Assembly (NCBI GenBank): GCA_049890195.1
Contig: JBMHBY010000001.1
Location: forward strand, 1 to 64,000
Source: JAYQKL01 sp049890195
GTDB taxonomy: Bacteria > Pseudomonadota > Alphaproteobacteria > RS24
DNA: 64,000 nt
Direction: 5' to 3'
Position numbers and translations under genes: made by a program. The notes below the pieces were generated by a model. That model made no database searches. It was not told the DNA's origin and worked only from the letters and a program-made list of their open reading frames with translations. Every line of letters begins with the position of its first letter. Position 1 is the first letter of the stretch. This document shows, in pieces, positions 9,712-18,920 of this stretch.

Positions 9712-10461
9712 TTATCCGTGTATTGTATAGCCGCCATCGGCCAGCAGAAGCTGACCGGTGATCCAGGCCGCGGCCGGGCTGGTCATGAACAGCACGGCGC
9801 CGGAAATGTCCTTTGGTTCACCAAGCCGGCCCAATGGTGTGCGCATCAGGGTCGGCTGCATCCACTCCTCCTGGGTGAACACGGCCTCGGTCATGCCGGT
9901 GCGGGTCAGCCCGGCGCCGACGGCATTGACGCGGATGTTGCGTTTGCCCAGATCAACCGCCATGCCGCGCACCAGCCCGAGCAGGCCGGTTTTGGCGGCG
10001 CCGTAGCCGAGTGTGACATCCAGGCCCATCACCGAGGTGGCGGAGGCGATGCCGACAATCGAGCCGCCGCCCTCCAGCTTGCTGTCCGCGATTTTGTCGA
10101 CCACGCCATGCGCGAGGCGATAGCCGCTGACCAGATGCATGTTCACGGCCCGCATGAAGGTGTCAGGGTCATGTTCATCCAGCCCAAGGGCATAGAGGGA
10201 TACACCGGCATTGTTGACCAGAATGTCGAGCTTGGAGAGGCGTGCGGCAAGCGCGTCAACCGAGTCATTGTCCTCCATGTCAAGCTGGTGATATTGGAAG
10301 CCGGAAAGGTCAATGTCATAATCCTCCGCGCCGGCGCGGGTTCCTGTGATGTGAACATGGGCGCCCGCAGCCAGATAATCGCCGGCAATGGCATGCCCTA
10401 TGCCGCTGGTCCCGCCCGTCACCAGCACATCAGTGCCTTGATAATTGAATGTTACGCTCAT
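9712..10461 (-). CDS. SDR family oxidoreductase
   Basis: A 249-aa short-chain dehydrogenase with TGGTSGIG at residues 15-22, NNAG at 83-86, a Ser near 140 and Y153-GAA-K157. The start at 10461 follows a strong GGGAGGGG site. An open frame reaches back to 10737 but crosses the divergent OYE gene and lacks family similarity. It is the first gene of the minus-strand operon that continues with sulfotransferase, DUF1214-like and NTF2-like genes. The 118-bp gap to the divergent OYE gene should hold both promoters. Confidence 0.94.
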   Translation of the reverse strand: MSVTFNYQGTDVLVTGGTSGIGHAIAGDYLAAGAHVHITGTRAGAEDYDIDLSGFQYHQLDMEDNDSVDALAARLSKLDILVNNAGVSLYALGLDEHDPDTFMRAVNMHLVSGYRLAHGVVDKIADSKLEGGGSIVGIASATSVMGLDVTLGYGAAKTGLLGLVRGMAVDLGKRNIRVNAVGAGLTRTGMTEAVFTQEEWMQPTLMRTPLGRLGEPKDISGAVLFMTSPAAAWITGQLLLADGGYTIHG

Positions 10462-10579
10462 CAGCCCCTCCCTGTGTCCTGTTGAAAGCTTACCAGAAAC
10501 GCTCCCTTGTGCAATCAGAAGGGGGGGCTTTGGGGAATTGCCAAGCAGGTGGAAATTTCCTAGGCTTTTGTCAGGGGGG

Positions 10580-11794
10580 ATGATGATGACAGCTTTTACA
10601 CCTGCCACACTCGGCAAACTGGAGTTGAAAAACCGTGTCTTGAAGGCCGCAACCTTTGAAGGCATGTCACCGGATGGTGTACCCAGCGAGCGCTTGATGG
10701 CCTTCCATGAACGCCTGGCGCAGGGCGGCATTGCCATGACGACCTTCTCCTACTGCACCACGGAGGCAGATGGGCGCATCATGGACAGCATGATGTACAT
10801 GCATGAGGGCATACGTCCGCAGCTCTCCGAGATGATCAAACGGGTGCATGCGGCCGGAGCCAAAGTGTCGGGCCAAATGACCCATTGCGGGCATTTTTCC
10901 AAAAACAAAAGCCTGCAGCGGGTGAAGAACCCGAAAGGGCCGTCGCGCCAGTTCAATCCGATCGGCATGATTGCCGGCCGCCCCGTTGCCGGGGAAATGG
11001 ATCATGGCGACATTGATTACCTTGTCGCCACCTATCGCGACACGGCCAAATTCATGCGCGAGACGGGTTTTGATGCACTCGAAATCCATTTCGGCCACGG
11101 CTATGGGCTGTCACAGTTCATCAGTCCGAAAACCAACAAGCGCACCGATGAGTATGGCGGCCCGCTGACCAACCGCATGCGGCTGGCCCTGCGTGTGCTG
11201 GAGGCGGTCAAGTCCGAGGCCGGTGATCTGCCTGTTCTGGGTAAAATCAGCATGACGGACGGCGTCAAGGGCGGGTCGGACTGGGATGAGGGGTTTGAGG
11301 TCGCCAAAATCCTTGATCAGGCCGGTATCGACGGATTGATCCCAAGTGCCGGTACATCCAGCTTCAATCCGATGATCATGTTCCGCGGCGACAGCATCAA
11401 TGACGGCATGGTGGAGATGGAGACCAACCCGATTGTCAAGCTTGGCCTGAAAATGGTCGGCCCGCTTCTGCACAAAACCTATCCTTACTCAGAACTTTAT
11501 CTGCGTGAAGAGGCCATGCGCATCAACCAGGCGGTCTCGTGTCCGGTGATATACATCGGTGGATGCTCGACCCGCGAGAGCCTGGATGAGATCATCAGCG
11601 AGGGATTTGATTTTGTCCAGCTGGGGCGCGCCCTGCTGAAGGATCCCGATTTTGTCATCAACGCCCAGGCCAGCGCGTCTTATGTCAGCGGATGTACGCA
11701 TTGCAACCGTTGCGTGCCGTTGATTGAGCACCCGGAGGGCATACGGTGTGTTCTCCACGACAAAAAACGCAACAAGGAGGCAGCCCATGCGTAA
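10580..11794 (+). CDS. NADH:flavin oxidoreductase, old yellow enzyme family, with C-terminal cysteine cluster
   Basis: A 404-aa TIM-barrel FMN enzyme. 'LELKNRVLKAATFEGMS' opens the barrel, 'FDALEIHFGHGYGLSQFISP' is the substrate/FMN strand, and 'YGGPLTNRMRL' is the classic OYE motif. Four C-terminal cysteines at about 372, 375, 378 and 390 resemble the [4Fe-4S] ligands of 2,4-dienoyl-CoA reductase-type members, although no second flavin domain follows. Three ATGs (10580, 10583, 10586) follow TCAGGGGGG; 10586 has the best spacing. Family members reduce activated C=C bonds. It is divergent from the sulfotransferase operon and overlaps the DUF4260 gene by 8 bp. Confidence 0.93.
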   Translation: MMMTAFTPATLGKLELKNRVLKAATFEGMSPDGVPSERLMAFHERLAQGGIAMTTFSYCTTEADGRIMDSMMYMHEGIRPQLSEMIKRVHAAGAKVSGQMTHCGHFSKNKSLQRVKNPKGPSRQFNPIGMIAGRPVAGEMDHGDIDYLVATYRDTAKFMRETGFDALEIHFGHGYGLSQFISPKTNKRTDEYGGPLTNRMRLALRVLEAVKSEAGDLPVLGKISMTDGVKGGSDWDEGFEVAKILDQAGIDGLIPSAGTSSFNPMIMFRGDSINDGMVEMETNPIVKLGLKMVGPLLHKTYPYSELYLREEAMRINQAVSCPVIYIGGCSTRESLDEIISEGFDFVQLGRALLKDPDFVINAQASASYVSGCTHCNRCVPLIEHPEGIRCVLHDKKRNKEAAHA

Positions 11795-12170
11795 CCCTGT
11801 CACTGTCCGGCGCTTTGAGGCGCTTTCGGTCTTCACTTTGTGCCTGTTGGTTTACTACGCCAACGGGTTTTCCTGGGGGTTGTTCGCCCTGCTGTTTTTC
11901 ACCCCTGATCTGGCGATGTTCGGCTATGCGGTCAGCACCGGCTTCGGCAACCGCCTTTACAACACCACGCATTTTTTCATGTTTCCGGTTGTTCTGTTTT
12001 TTCTGGTATATTTTTTTGCTCAGGCGGCGCTTTTGCCCTATGCGCTGATTTGGGCGTCCCACATCGCCTTTGACCGTCTGCTGGGCTGGGGTTTGAAAAC
12101 GGAAAGCTTTTACCACACCGATATGGGGGACAAGAAAATCCCCGAACGGGCCGGGTTTCTGCGTCCCTGA
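11787..12170 (+). CDS. DUF4260 family membrane protein
   Basis: A 127-aa protein with about four hydrophobic segments. The C-terminal motif 'WASHIAFDRLLGWGLK' followed by 'SFYHTDMG' matches the DUF4260 pattern. The start at 11787 has AAGGAGG at good spacing and overlaps the OYE stop by 8 bp, so the two are coupled. No biochemical function is known for the family. A longer frame from 11724 is not supported. Confidence 0.88.
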   Translation: MRNPVTVRRFEALSVFTLCLLVYYANGFSWGLFALLFFTPDLAMFGYAVSTGFGNRLYNTTHFFMFPVVLFFLVYFFAQAALLPYALIWASHIAFDRLLGWGLKTESFYHTDMGDKKIPERAGFLRP

Positions 12171-12231
12171 CACCTTCGAGCTGGAAAAAACCGCCTTTTG
12201 ACCTAACTCTTGCCTATGGAGGAGTTGCGTC

Positions 12232-12600
12232 ATGGATAAGATTATTGTGCGCGTTGAAAAGGGGCTGTTGATTTTCATTGCCCTGGCGACATTGTTTGCC
12301 GCCCTTGAAGAAGCCTATGTTTTATTTGCCAACAGAAGTGTCGGTCTGGCGGACCTGCTGCTGTTGTTCATCTATACCGAGGTCTTGGGCATGATCGCCG
12401 CGTTTTACCGCAGCAGTAAAATACCGATCACCTTGCCTCTGTTCATTGCCATGACGGCGTTGAGCCGGATGATCATCCTGCAGGGCAAGGGCGTTGACAC
12501 CATCAACCTGCTTTATGAAGCCGGTGCAATCCTGCTGATTTCCGTGGCCTGTTTGGTGATTCGTTTTCGGCCCGCAAGCCAGATTGATTACGACGATTAG
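12232..12600 (+). CDS. Phosphate-starvation-inducible PsiE-like membrane protein
   Basis: A 122-aa protein with four hydrophobic helices. The pattern 'FIYTEVLGMIAAFYRSSKIPI' and the following 'MTALSRMIIL' match the PsiE family (PF06146). GGAGG precedes the ATG. Function is unknown beyond phosphate-starvation induction in enterobacteria. I saw no PHO box directly upstream, so regulation here may differ. Confidence 0.85.
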   Translation: MDKIIVRVEKGLLIFIALATLFAALEEAYVLFANRSVGLADLLLLFIYTEVLGMIAAFYRSSKIPITLPLFIAMTALSRMIILQGKGVDTINLLYEAGAILLISVACLVIRFRPASQIDYDD

Positions 12601-12653
12601 GGCGGCGGCACCTTATTGTTTCACATCGGCACGGAATATGAGTAGGTAAGGCT

Positions 12654-14441
12654 ATGGAGCTTTTGCCTGCAGATCTGTCATGGACTAAGAACGGCCCGAC
12701 CTCGCGCCGCTTCAAGGACATTTATTTTTCCGCCGACGACGGGCGGGCCGAAACCGAGCATGTCTTTATACGGCCCAACCGGATCCGCGAACGCCTCGCT
12801 GAGACGGACTATCTGACTGTTGGTGAGACCGGATTCGGCACGGGGCTGAACCTTTTGAGCGTATTGGCGCTCTGGCGGGGTCTTCCGGAACCGCGCCCGC
12901 GGCTCCATTACATCACCACTGAACTGCACCCACTTTCCATGCGCGATCTGGAGGCTGCCCACAAAGCCTGGCCGGATCTCGCGGATTTGTCGCAAATCTT
13001 GCGGCAGCTTTATCCGCCGGCGGTGGTTGGAGGACATCGCCGCTGGATGTTTGACGGCGCCGTCTGTCTTGATTTTTTATGGGGCGATGCCGAACAAGAG
13101 CTGAAGGCCTATGAGCCAGTTGGCGGGGTGTGTGTTGATTGCTGGTTCCTTGATGGGTTTTCCCCGGCCCTTAATCCGGGAATGTGGACGCAGGGTTTGC
13201 TTGACGCGGTTGCCGGATTAAGCGGCCCGGGCACCAGCCTGTCCACATTCACGGTGGCGGGTGTGGTCCGCAAAGGGTTGGATGCCGCCGGGTTCAAGGT
13301 GGAAAAGGCCCCCGGATTTGGCCGTAAGCGGGACATGCTGACCGCCGAATATGTGACGGCAGTGCCGGTGTCGGAGCAAACACCAAACCGCAAAATGACC
13401 GTCATTGGCGGCGGGATTGCAGGCGTATCGGCCGCATGGCAAATGTCCATGCGCGGTTACGATGTGACCGTGCTGGAGGCCGGTGCAACAATTTGTTCCG
13501 GCGCAAGTGGCAGTCCGGCAAGCGCTTTCACACCTTTCCTCCAGCCCGAGTGGTCGCCACGCCCGCGGATGCTGACCTCTGGGTTTTATACGGCACGACA
13601 TATTTTTGAGGTTTTAAGGGGCAGGGGGCATGATATCGCCGGACGTCAGGACGGCATGCTGATGCTTGACATGCCGGATACAAGCCCGCGCTGCGCGCGT
13701 TTTTCTGAATGGCAGAGCAGTCTGGATTTGCCTGAGACCGTTCGCCTGCGGCTCACTGCGCAGGAGATGAGTGAACAGGCCGGCGTGCAATTGTCCTGTC
13801 CCGGCTGGCTGTATCCACAGGCCGGTTGGGTGAACCTGCCCAATCTTGCCGCCGCCATGCTGGCGGATGCGCAGGGGCGGATTGAGACACGGTTCAACCG
13901 ACGAGTGACGGCCATGGATCATGATGGCCGGCAATGGCGGCTTCACTGCCAGTCAGAGGAGGGGGCTGTTGAGACGGTCTGTGCCGGCAAGGTGGTGGTG
14001 GCCTGCGCCGCCGCCGCCGCCGAGCTGTTGCCGGAGTTGAACCTGAACAAAGTGCATGGACAGATTTTAAGCTTCATCGCTCCGCCCGACCTGGCCGGTC
14101 TTCAAAGGCCGCTGAATTGCGGCCACAGCCTGTTGCCGCATGGTGACGGCAGGCTGTCATGGGGCGCCAGTTTCAGACATAAAATCGAGACAGCTGAAAC
14201 CTTGCCGGAGGAGACGGACAAGCTGCTCAAGGATTTGGAGCAGTGCTTCGGCCATCGTCTTGATGCCGACAGTGCGGATTTGCGGGTCTGGGCCGGGCTG
14301 CGTTGTACCCAGCCGTCCCGGATGCCGATGATTGGGGCGGTTGCAGGGCGTCCCGATGGGTTATATGTACATTTGGCGCATGGTGCCCGTGGCAGTCTGA
14401 CCGCGGCGTTGATGATGCCGGAAAGTCTTTACGGTGCCTAA
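12654..14441 (+). CDS. mnmC: Bifunctional tRNA (mnm5s2U34)-methyltransferase / FAD-dependent cmnm5s2U34 oxidoreductase
   Basis: A 595-aa fusion. The N-terminal ~235 residues form the SAM methyltransferase (DUF752) with GETGFGTGLNLL near residue 57 and 'DCWFLDGFSPALNPGMW'. The C-terminal FAD oxidoreductase begins near residue 248 with VIGGGIAGVSAAW. Together they complete 5-methylaminomethyl-2-thiouridine at the tRNA wobble position: the FAD domain removes the carboxymethyl group and the methyltransferase methylates. It is about 70 residues shorter than the E. coli enzyme but both domains look intact. Its stop overlaps the convergent desaturase-family gene by 4 bp. Confidence 0.95.
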   Translation: MELLPADLSWTKNGPTSRRFKDIYFSADDGRAETEHVFIRPNRIRERLAETDYLTVGETGFGTGLNLLSVLALWRGLPEPRPRLHYITTELHPLSMRDLEAAHKAWPDLADLSQILRQLYPPAVVGGHRRWMFDGAVCLDFLWGDAEQELKAYEPVGGVCVDCWFLDGFSPALNPGMWTQGLLDAVAGLSGPGTSLSTFTVAGVVRKGLDAAGFKVEKAPGFGRKRDMLTAEYVTAVPVSEQTPNRKMTVIGGGIAGVSAAWQMSMRGYDVTVLEAGATICSGASGSPASAFTPFLQPEWSPRPRMLTSGFYTARHIFEVLRGRGHDIAGRQDGMLMLDMPDTSPRCARFSEWQSSLDLPETVRLRLTAQEMSEQAGVQLSCPGWLYPQAGWVNLPNLAAAMLADAQGRIETRFNRRVTAMDHDGRQWRLHCQSEEGAVETVCAGKVVVACAAAAAELLPELNLNKVHGQILSFIAPPDLAGLQRPLNCGHSLLPHGDGRLSWGASFRHKIETAETLPEETDKLLKDLEQCFGHRLDADSADLRVWAGLRCTQPSRMPMIGAVAGRPDGLYVHLAHGARGSLTAALMMPESLYGA

Positions 14442-15238
14442 TTTTTGGCGCGGATGATCGGCCAGAACAGCTGTTCGCCCAGTGTCGTCTCCGGCAGGTT
14501 CTCCACACCGTACTCCTCTGGCCGACCGCGGGTGATTTTGGCAGTGCCGAACAGCACATCCCAGAAAAACAGCAGATTACCGTAATTCCCCTTGTAATTG
14601 GTCGTTGCGTCGGCGGCATGTTTGCCGTGATGCATGGAATGGGTGGACGGGGTTGAGATGGTGCGTTCAACCAGCCACATCAGGGGGTTGAGGGCTTTGA
14701 TTTTATACAGCGGCGCATCCCAGTGCCAATCGCAATGGGCACCGGTGATAACGGTCAGTTTGACAACGATATATATGGCATAGGTCCACCCAAGACCCAG
14801 ATAAATCAGGATGCCGGACAGCCAGATACCCGGCATCATCAGATAATAAAAGACATTGTTGCGGTAAACCAGGCGCACGCTCATATAACCGGCATTGTGG
14901 TGCGGCCGGTGCAGATTATACAGCCAGGAAAAGGTGTGGGAGGCGCGGTGCCACCAATATTGGGTCATGTCGTCAAACAGCAGCAAAAGGCCGAACTGCG
15001 CGGCAAAGCTGAGATTGACCAAAGCGCCCTGATAATCAGGGGCGATTTTCGGCCCCACGACACTCACCATGACCAATATGATGGGCTGCGTGACAAGCAG
15101 CAGATTGACCGTGCTGAAAAACTCGACCCAACCATCCTCTTTTTTGGCGTTGGCTTTGCGGAACAGGCCGCAACGCCAGAACTCCAGCAATGAGAAACCG
15201 GCAAAAATACACAAAATCAGGGTTGTCTCAGGTCTCAT
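14438..15238 (-). CDS. Sterol desaturase / fatty acid hydroxylase family protein
   Basis: A 266-aa membrane di-iron protein, a different branch from the one at 2827-3783. Histidine boxes are H97-RAS-H101, H110-RPHH114 and HSMHHGKH near residue 200. Four or five hydrophobic segments surround them. The start has CGGAG upstream and lies 25 nt after pgi, so it is probably the last gene of an aldolase-pgi-desaturase transcript. Substrate unknown. Confidence 0.92.
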   Translation of the reverse strand: MRPETTLILCIFAGFSLLEFWRCGLFRKANAKKEDGWVEFFSTVNLLLVTQPIILVMVSVVGPKIAPDYQGALVNLSFAAQFGLLLLFDDMTQYWWHRASHTFSWLYNLHRPHHNAGYMSVRLVYRNNVFYYLMMPGIWLSGILIYLGLGWTYAIYIVVKLTVITGAHCDWHWDAPLYKIKALNPLMWLVERTISTPSTHSMHHGKHAADATTNYKGNYGNLLFFWDVLFGTAKITRGRPEEYGVENLPETTLGEQLFWPIIRAKN

Positions 15239-15263
15239 ACGATGTCTCCGTCATAGCCCCGGC

Positions 15264-16520
15264 TTACCGGGTGTCCTGCATGATTTGTCTGGCGATGATT
15301 TTGCCCTGTTCGACGGCCGGCTGGTCGAAGGCGTCGACAGCCAGCAAATGGGCGGCGCAAATGGTTTCCAACATCAAATTCATCAAAAGTCCGCCAAGGC
15401 TTTTCTCGGTCAGGGCGCCAAGCTCAACAAGCCGGACCGGGCGGTTTTGGTCGAGCAATGCCTGATAGGTGGCCGCGCACTCAGCCTGGACCAGATCCTC
15501 CATGTGCCGGTTGTGCAGCCAGGCGAGGCTGTCCTTGCCGCCAATGCCGCTGACCGCCTGTGGGCCGGGCGTGTTGAGGGTTTGGATGATGGTGTAGAAT
15601 TTGTCGTCCGGGCCGTCCAGATAAAGCTGCAGCTGGCTGTGTTGGTCAACCGGACCAAGCGCATTGACAGGAGTGGTGCCGCGGCCTTTTTTGCCGAGGC
15701 TTTCAGCCCAGAGCTGACGGAACCAGAAGCCGATTTTGTCAAGCCGGCTGTCATAGGGCATCAGCACGGAAATCTGCCGGCCCGCCTTGGCGTGGGCGAT
15801 TTGGGCGGCGGCGCCGCTCAGGGCCGGATTGGTGTCCGGCTGGTCGGTTGTCAAAAAATCCGACAGTGCTTCAGCCGCACCGGCCCGCACGTCAGCAACA
15901 TCAAGTCCGGCCAGCGCCGCCGGCAGCAAGCCGACATTGGTCAACACACTGAAACGCCCGCCAATCTGCTTGTTGTGGTCCAGCACGGCCATCCCGTATT
16001 TTTCAGCCAGCTGGCGCAAGGTGTTTGGCCGGTCCTCGGTCAGACAAACCATGTGGTCTGCAGGGGAGAGATTGTGCGCTTCCAGTGCCGTCAAGGCGCA
16101 GGAAAACTGCATCAGGGTCTCCGCCGTTTCGCCGGATTTGGACACGGCGACAAAAGCTGTTTTTGGCAATCTTTCAGCATGCAGGACCGCTTCCATTTCA
16201 TAGGCGGACAGATTATCGAGAAAGTGAAGGGCCGGCCCGTCCGCCAGACCTGATGCGGTGCCCCACCCGGCCAGCTGGACCAGAACCTGCGCCCCGAGAC
16301 TGGACCCACCGGTGCCGAGTATGATGACTGCGTCAAATTCCCGGAGCTTCGCGGTTGCCTTTGTGATGCCGTCCAGATCGTCACCCTTGGCCCGGGTTGC
16401 GGCAAACAGGGGCAACGGGTCAGTTTTCATCTCTTGGCGCAAACCCTCCAGAGCCGAAATGAAATTGCTGTAGACCGCCTCAAGATCCTTGGGCAGGAAT
16501 GACGCATTGTTGGATACCAT
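15264..16520 (-). CDS. pgi: Glucose-6-phosphate isomerase
   Basis: A 418-aa SIS-fold isomerase interconverting glucose-6-phosphate and fructose-6-phosphate. Supporting motifs are 'VILGTGGSSLGAQ' (phosphate-binding loop), 'VAVSKSGETAETL' and the signature 'GKKGRGTTPVNALGPVDQHS'. It is shorter than the ~550-aa enterobacterial enzyme but matches the compact alphaproteobacterial form. GAAGG precedes the ATG. It lies 45 nt downstream of the class II aldolase gene on the same strand. Confidence 0.95.
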   Translation of the reverse strand: MVSNNASFLPKDLEAVYSNFISALEGLRQEMKTDPLPLFAATRAKGDDLDGITKATAKLREFDAVIILGTGGSSLGAQVLVQLAGWGTASGLADGPALHFLDNLSAYEMEAVLHAERLPKTAFVAVSKSGETAETLMQFSCALTALEAHNLSPADHMVCLTEDRPNTLRQLAEKYGMAVLDHNKQIGGRFSVLTNVGLLPAALAGLDVADVRAGAAEALSDFLTTDQPDTNPALSGAAAQIAHAKAGRQISVLMPYDSRLDKIGFWFRQLWAESLGKKGRGTTPVNALGPVDQHSQLQLYLDGPDDKFYTIIQTLNTPGPQAVSGIGGKDSLAWLHNRHMEDLVQAECAATYQALLDQNRPVRLVELGALTEKSLGGLLMNLMLETICAAHLLAVDAFDQPAVEQGKIIARQIMQDTR

Positions 16521-16565
16521 ATTGTGCCTTCGCAGGTTACGGGTTGGTGGACTATTGATAAAGCC

Positions 16566-17423
16566 TCAATCCCGGAAAGACGGATCAAGGCGGTCAAGCT
16601 TGCGCAGCAGCCCTGGCCAGGCCAATGCGCCGGCAAGCCCGTTGAATATAGCCTCGCTTTGCTGGGCTGTCAGTTCCGAAGTGGCCTCGTCACACAAATT
16701 CAGCTTGTCGCTGTTTTGCGCCCTGATCTGCGCCGTGCAGGCCTTTTCCAGATAGAACATGCCCTGATAGGCCGTGCCGCAATCCATACCGACAGCCAAG
16801 GTGCCGTGATTGCGAAGAATCAATAATGGCTTGTCGCCAAGGTCGGCGATGATGCGCTGCTTTTCATCATGGTTCAGTGCCACACCCTCATAGTCATGAT
16901 AGCCGACACGCCCATGGCAGATCATGGCATGTTGTGAAAGCGGTAACAGACCGTCTTTTTGGGCTGAAACGGCGATGCCGTCATCCGTATGCAGGTGAAT
17001 GACGCAATGGGCGTCCTCGCGTGCCTCGTGCAGGGCGCTGTGAATGGTGAAGCCGGCCGGATTGACAATGTAAGGTGTTTCATTGACCGGGTTTCCCTCC
17101 ATGTCGATTTTCACCAGGCTGGAGGCTGTGATTTCGTCAAACAGCATGCCCCAGGGATTGATCAGGAAATGACCCTCCTCATCCGGCACACGGCAGGAAA
17201 TATGGGTGTAGATCATATCGTCCCAGCCGTGCAGGGCGACCAGACGGTAGAGCGCGGCCAAATCCACCCGCGCCTGCCATTCGGCATCGCTGACTTGACC
17301 TTTCAGGCTCTCAACGCCGTCAAAATCCGCCAGATCGCGGATGCTTTGGCGCATGATTTCAAGTTCTTCTTCGGACGGAATGCCTGTTTGCTGTGATTCT
17401 GTTTCTTTTGTTGCTTGTGACAT
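16566..17423 (-). CDS. Class II aldolase/adducin family protein
   Basis: A 285-aa protein with the class II aldolase fold. Metal-binding histidines appear in 'VIHLHTDDGIAV' near residues 140-150 and 'LILRNHGTLAVG' near 200; 'YTHISCRVPDE' precedes them. AGGGGAAG supports the ATG at 17423; the GTG at 17426 is the next codon upstream. Homologues include fuculose-phosphate aldolase and cytoskeletal adducin-like proteins, and the bacterial group of this length has no settled substrate. First gene of a likely aldolase-pgi-desaturase operon. Confidence 0.9.
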   Translation of the reverse strand: MSQATKETESQQTGIPSEEELEIMRQSIRDLADFDGVESLKGQVSDAEWQARVDLAALYRLVALHGWDDMIYTHISCRVPDEEGHFLINPWGMLFDEITASSLVKIDMEGNPVNETPYIVNPAGFTIHSALHEAREDAHCVIHLHTDDGIAVSAQKDGLLPLSQHAMICHGRVGYHDYEGVALNHDEKQRIIADLGDKPLLILRNHGTLAVGMDCGTAYQGMFYLEKACTAQIRAQNSDKLNLCDEATSELTAQQSEAIFNGLAGALAWPGLLRKLDRLDPSFRD

Positions 17424-17616
17424 CACACTTCCCCTTTTTGTGATAAATTGACAACAGTTTCAGTCTATCTGTTGTCTCTTACCATGAAGATTGGCGTTTG
17501 TGGTGGATGAAGGCAAGATTTTTTTTCTTTGTAACATTTCCGAAACAATTGCTCCCTATCTGGGTGCCATCGGTTCATAAGAGCCGTGGTGAAAACGTAA
17601 ATTATTTGGATTTCTC

Positions 17617-18657
17617 ATGAAAAAAATCATTCTTTCCACGTCATTGCTGGCAATCATGTCCGCCCCTGCCTTGGCCGGTGGTTTTGATGTCTCTGTCGGC
17701 GGTTACTACAACACAGTCTTTTATAATGTCGACTCAGATGCAAAGCCGGATGCAGTTGAAAATCAGTTTCAGGATGATGCTGAAATCATTTTCAAAGGCA
17801 AGGCCAAAGAAGGCGATTACACATACGGTTTTCAGGTGCAGCTGGAGGCGTCTCAAGCCTCTGACCAGATTGATGAGCATTACATCTATGTCAAAGGTCC
17901 GTTTGGCAAAATCGAGCTGGGTGCTGAAAACTCAGCCGCCTACAAGGCACAGGTTCATGCACCGAAATTCCTGGGCTGGAAAACCTATGACAACAACTTC
18001 AAGACATGGTCCAAAGTTTCAGGCTTTTCTAAGCCGGATCATGCCAACATCTCCAAAGACGCCAACAAAATCAACTATTACACCCCACGTTTCGGTGGTG
18101 TACAGGCTGTTTTTGCCTTCACTCCGTCAAATGAGAAGTCCGGTGGCTACGGTGCCGGCAATGGTGCCCTGCTGGAAAAAACAGCCGGCAAATTTGAAGT
18201 CACATCCTTTGGTGTGAACTATAAGGGCAAAGTCGGCGACGGGACGCTCAAGGCATCCTATACAATGGAGGATGGCGATGATCTGAACGGGTCCAAAACC
18301 GCTGAAGACAGCGCGTTCGGTCTCAATTATAAAGTCGGCAAGTTTGAAATCGGTGGTTCCGCCTATGAGTATGAGACCTTCACCGGTTCCCAAACAAACG
18401 AGACGGAAGTTCTGCACTGGGGTGCATCCTACAAAGTCACCAAAAACACGACACTCGGTTTCGGTTTCCATGATCAGGAAGACAAAGAGGCCGGAGTCGT
18501 TGCTGATGAAACAGAAATCCTGATTGTCGGCGGTAACACCAAGCTGACCAAAGGCGTCAAGCTGACCTACTCGCTGGAAGAGGTTGAGGCCAAGGAAGTC
18601 GGGGTTGGCACCAAGGACAGCACCTTTATGGGGCTCGGTCTGTTGTTGAAGTTCTAG
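17617..18657 (+). CDS. Outer membrane porin (Gram-negative porin superfamily)
   Basis: A 346-aa beta-barrel protein. The signal peptide KKIILSTSLLAIMSAPALAG ends in an Ala-x-Ala site, then 'GFDVSVGGYYNTVFYNV' begins the first strand. Alternating strands such as 'GKIELGAENSAAYKAQVHAP' and the final 'TFMGLGLLLKF', ending in Phe, are typical of porins. It probably forms a general diffusion pore. Codon use is richer in AAA/ACC-type codons than its neighbours, as expected for a highly expressed gene. It is monocistronic, with a strong terminator 24 nt after the stop. Confidence 0.92.
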   Translation: MKKIILSTSLLAIMSAPALAGGFDVSVGGYYNTVFYNVDSDAKPDAVENQFQDDAEIIFKGKAKEGDYTYGFQVQLEASQASDQIDEHYIYVKGPFGKIELGAENSAAYKAQVHAPKFLGWKTYDNNFKTWSKVSGFSKPDHANISKDANKINYYTPRFGGVQAVFAFTPSNEKSGGYGAGNGALLEKTAGKFEVTSFGVNYKGKVGDGTLKASYTMEDGDDLNGSKTAEDSAFGLNYKVGKFEIGGSAYEYETFTGSQTNETEVLHWGASYKVTKNTTLGFGFHDQEDKEAGVVADETEILIVGGNTKLTKGVKLTYSLEEVEAKEVGVGTKDSTFMGLGLLLKF

Positions 18658-18680
18658 TTTCCCTCCAAAAACTGGACATG

Positions 18681-18710
18681 AAAAAGGCGGGGTGTTCCCC
18701 GCCTTTTTTA
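18681..18710 (+). terminator. Porin gene intrinsic terminator
   Basis: Stem AAAAAGGCGGGG / CCCCGCCTTTTT with loop TGTT, followed by a T run. It closes the porin transcript and isolates it from the pdh operon. The A-rich left flank means it could work in both directions. Confidence 0.92.
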
Positions 18711-18920
18711 TTTCACCGGCTGTCCGGGACGGTAATTTTTAACCTCCGGCAACATAAGGATTGAAAGATTATTTCGTGTTTGCCAATTGCGGTGTCAGGA
18801 TGCTGCAAATTTGTCCCGGACCGTGGTTTCCTTTTGTTTTTACTTGGAAATCGGGTACATACTTAAAACAAGTCAAGCTCCCCCGCTGGCCCAAAACAGT
18901 TCTTTTTCATTGGAGAGGAA

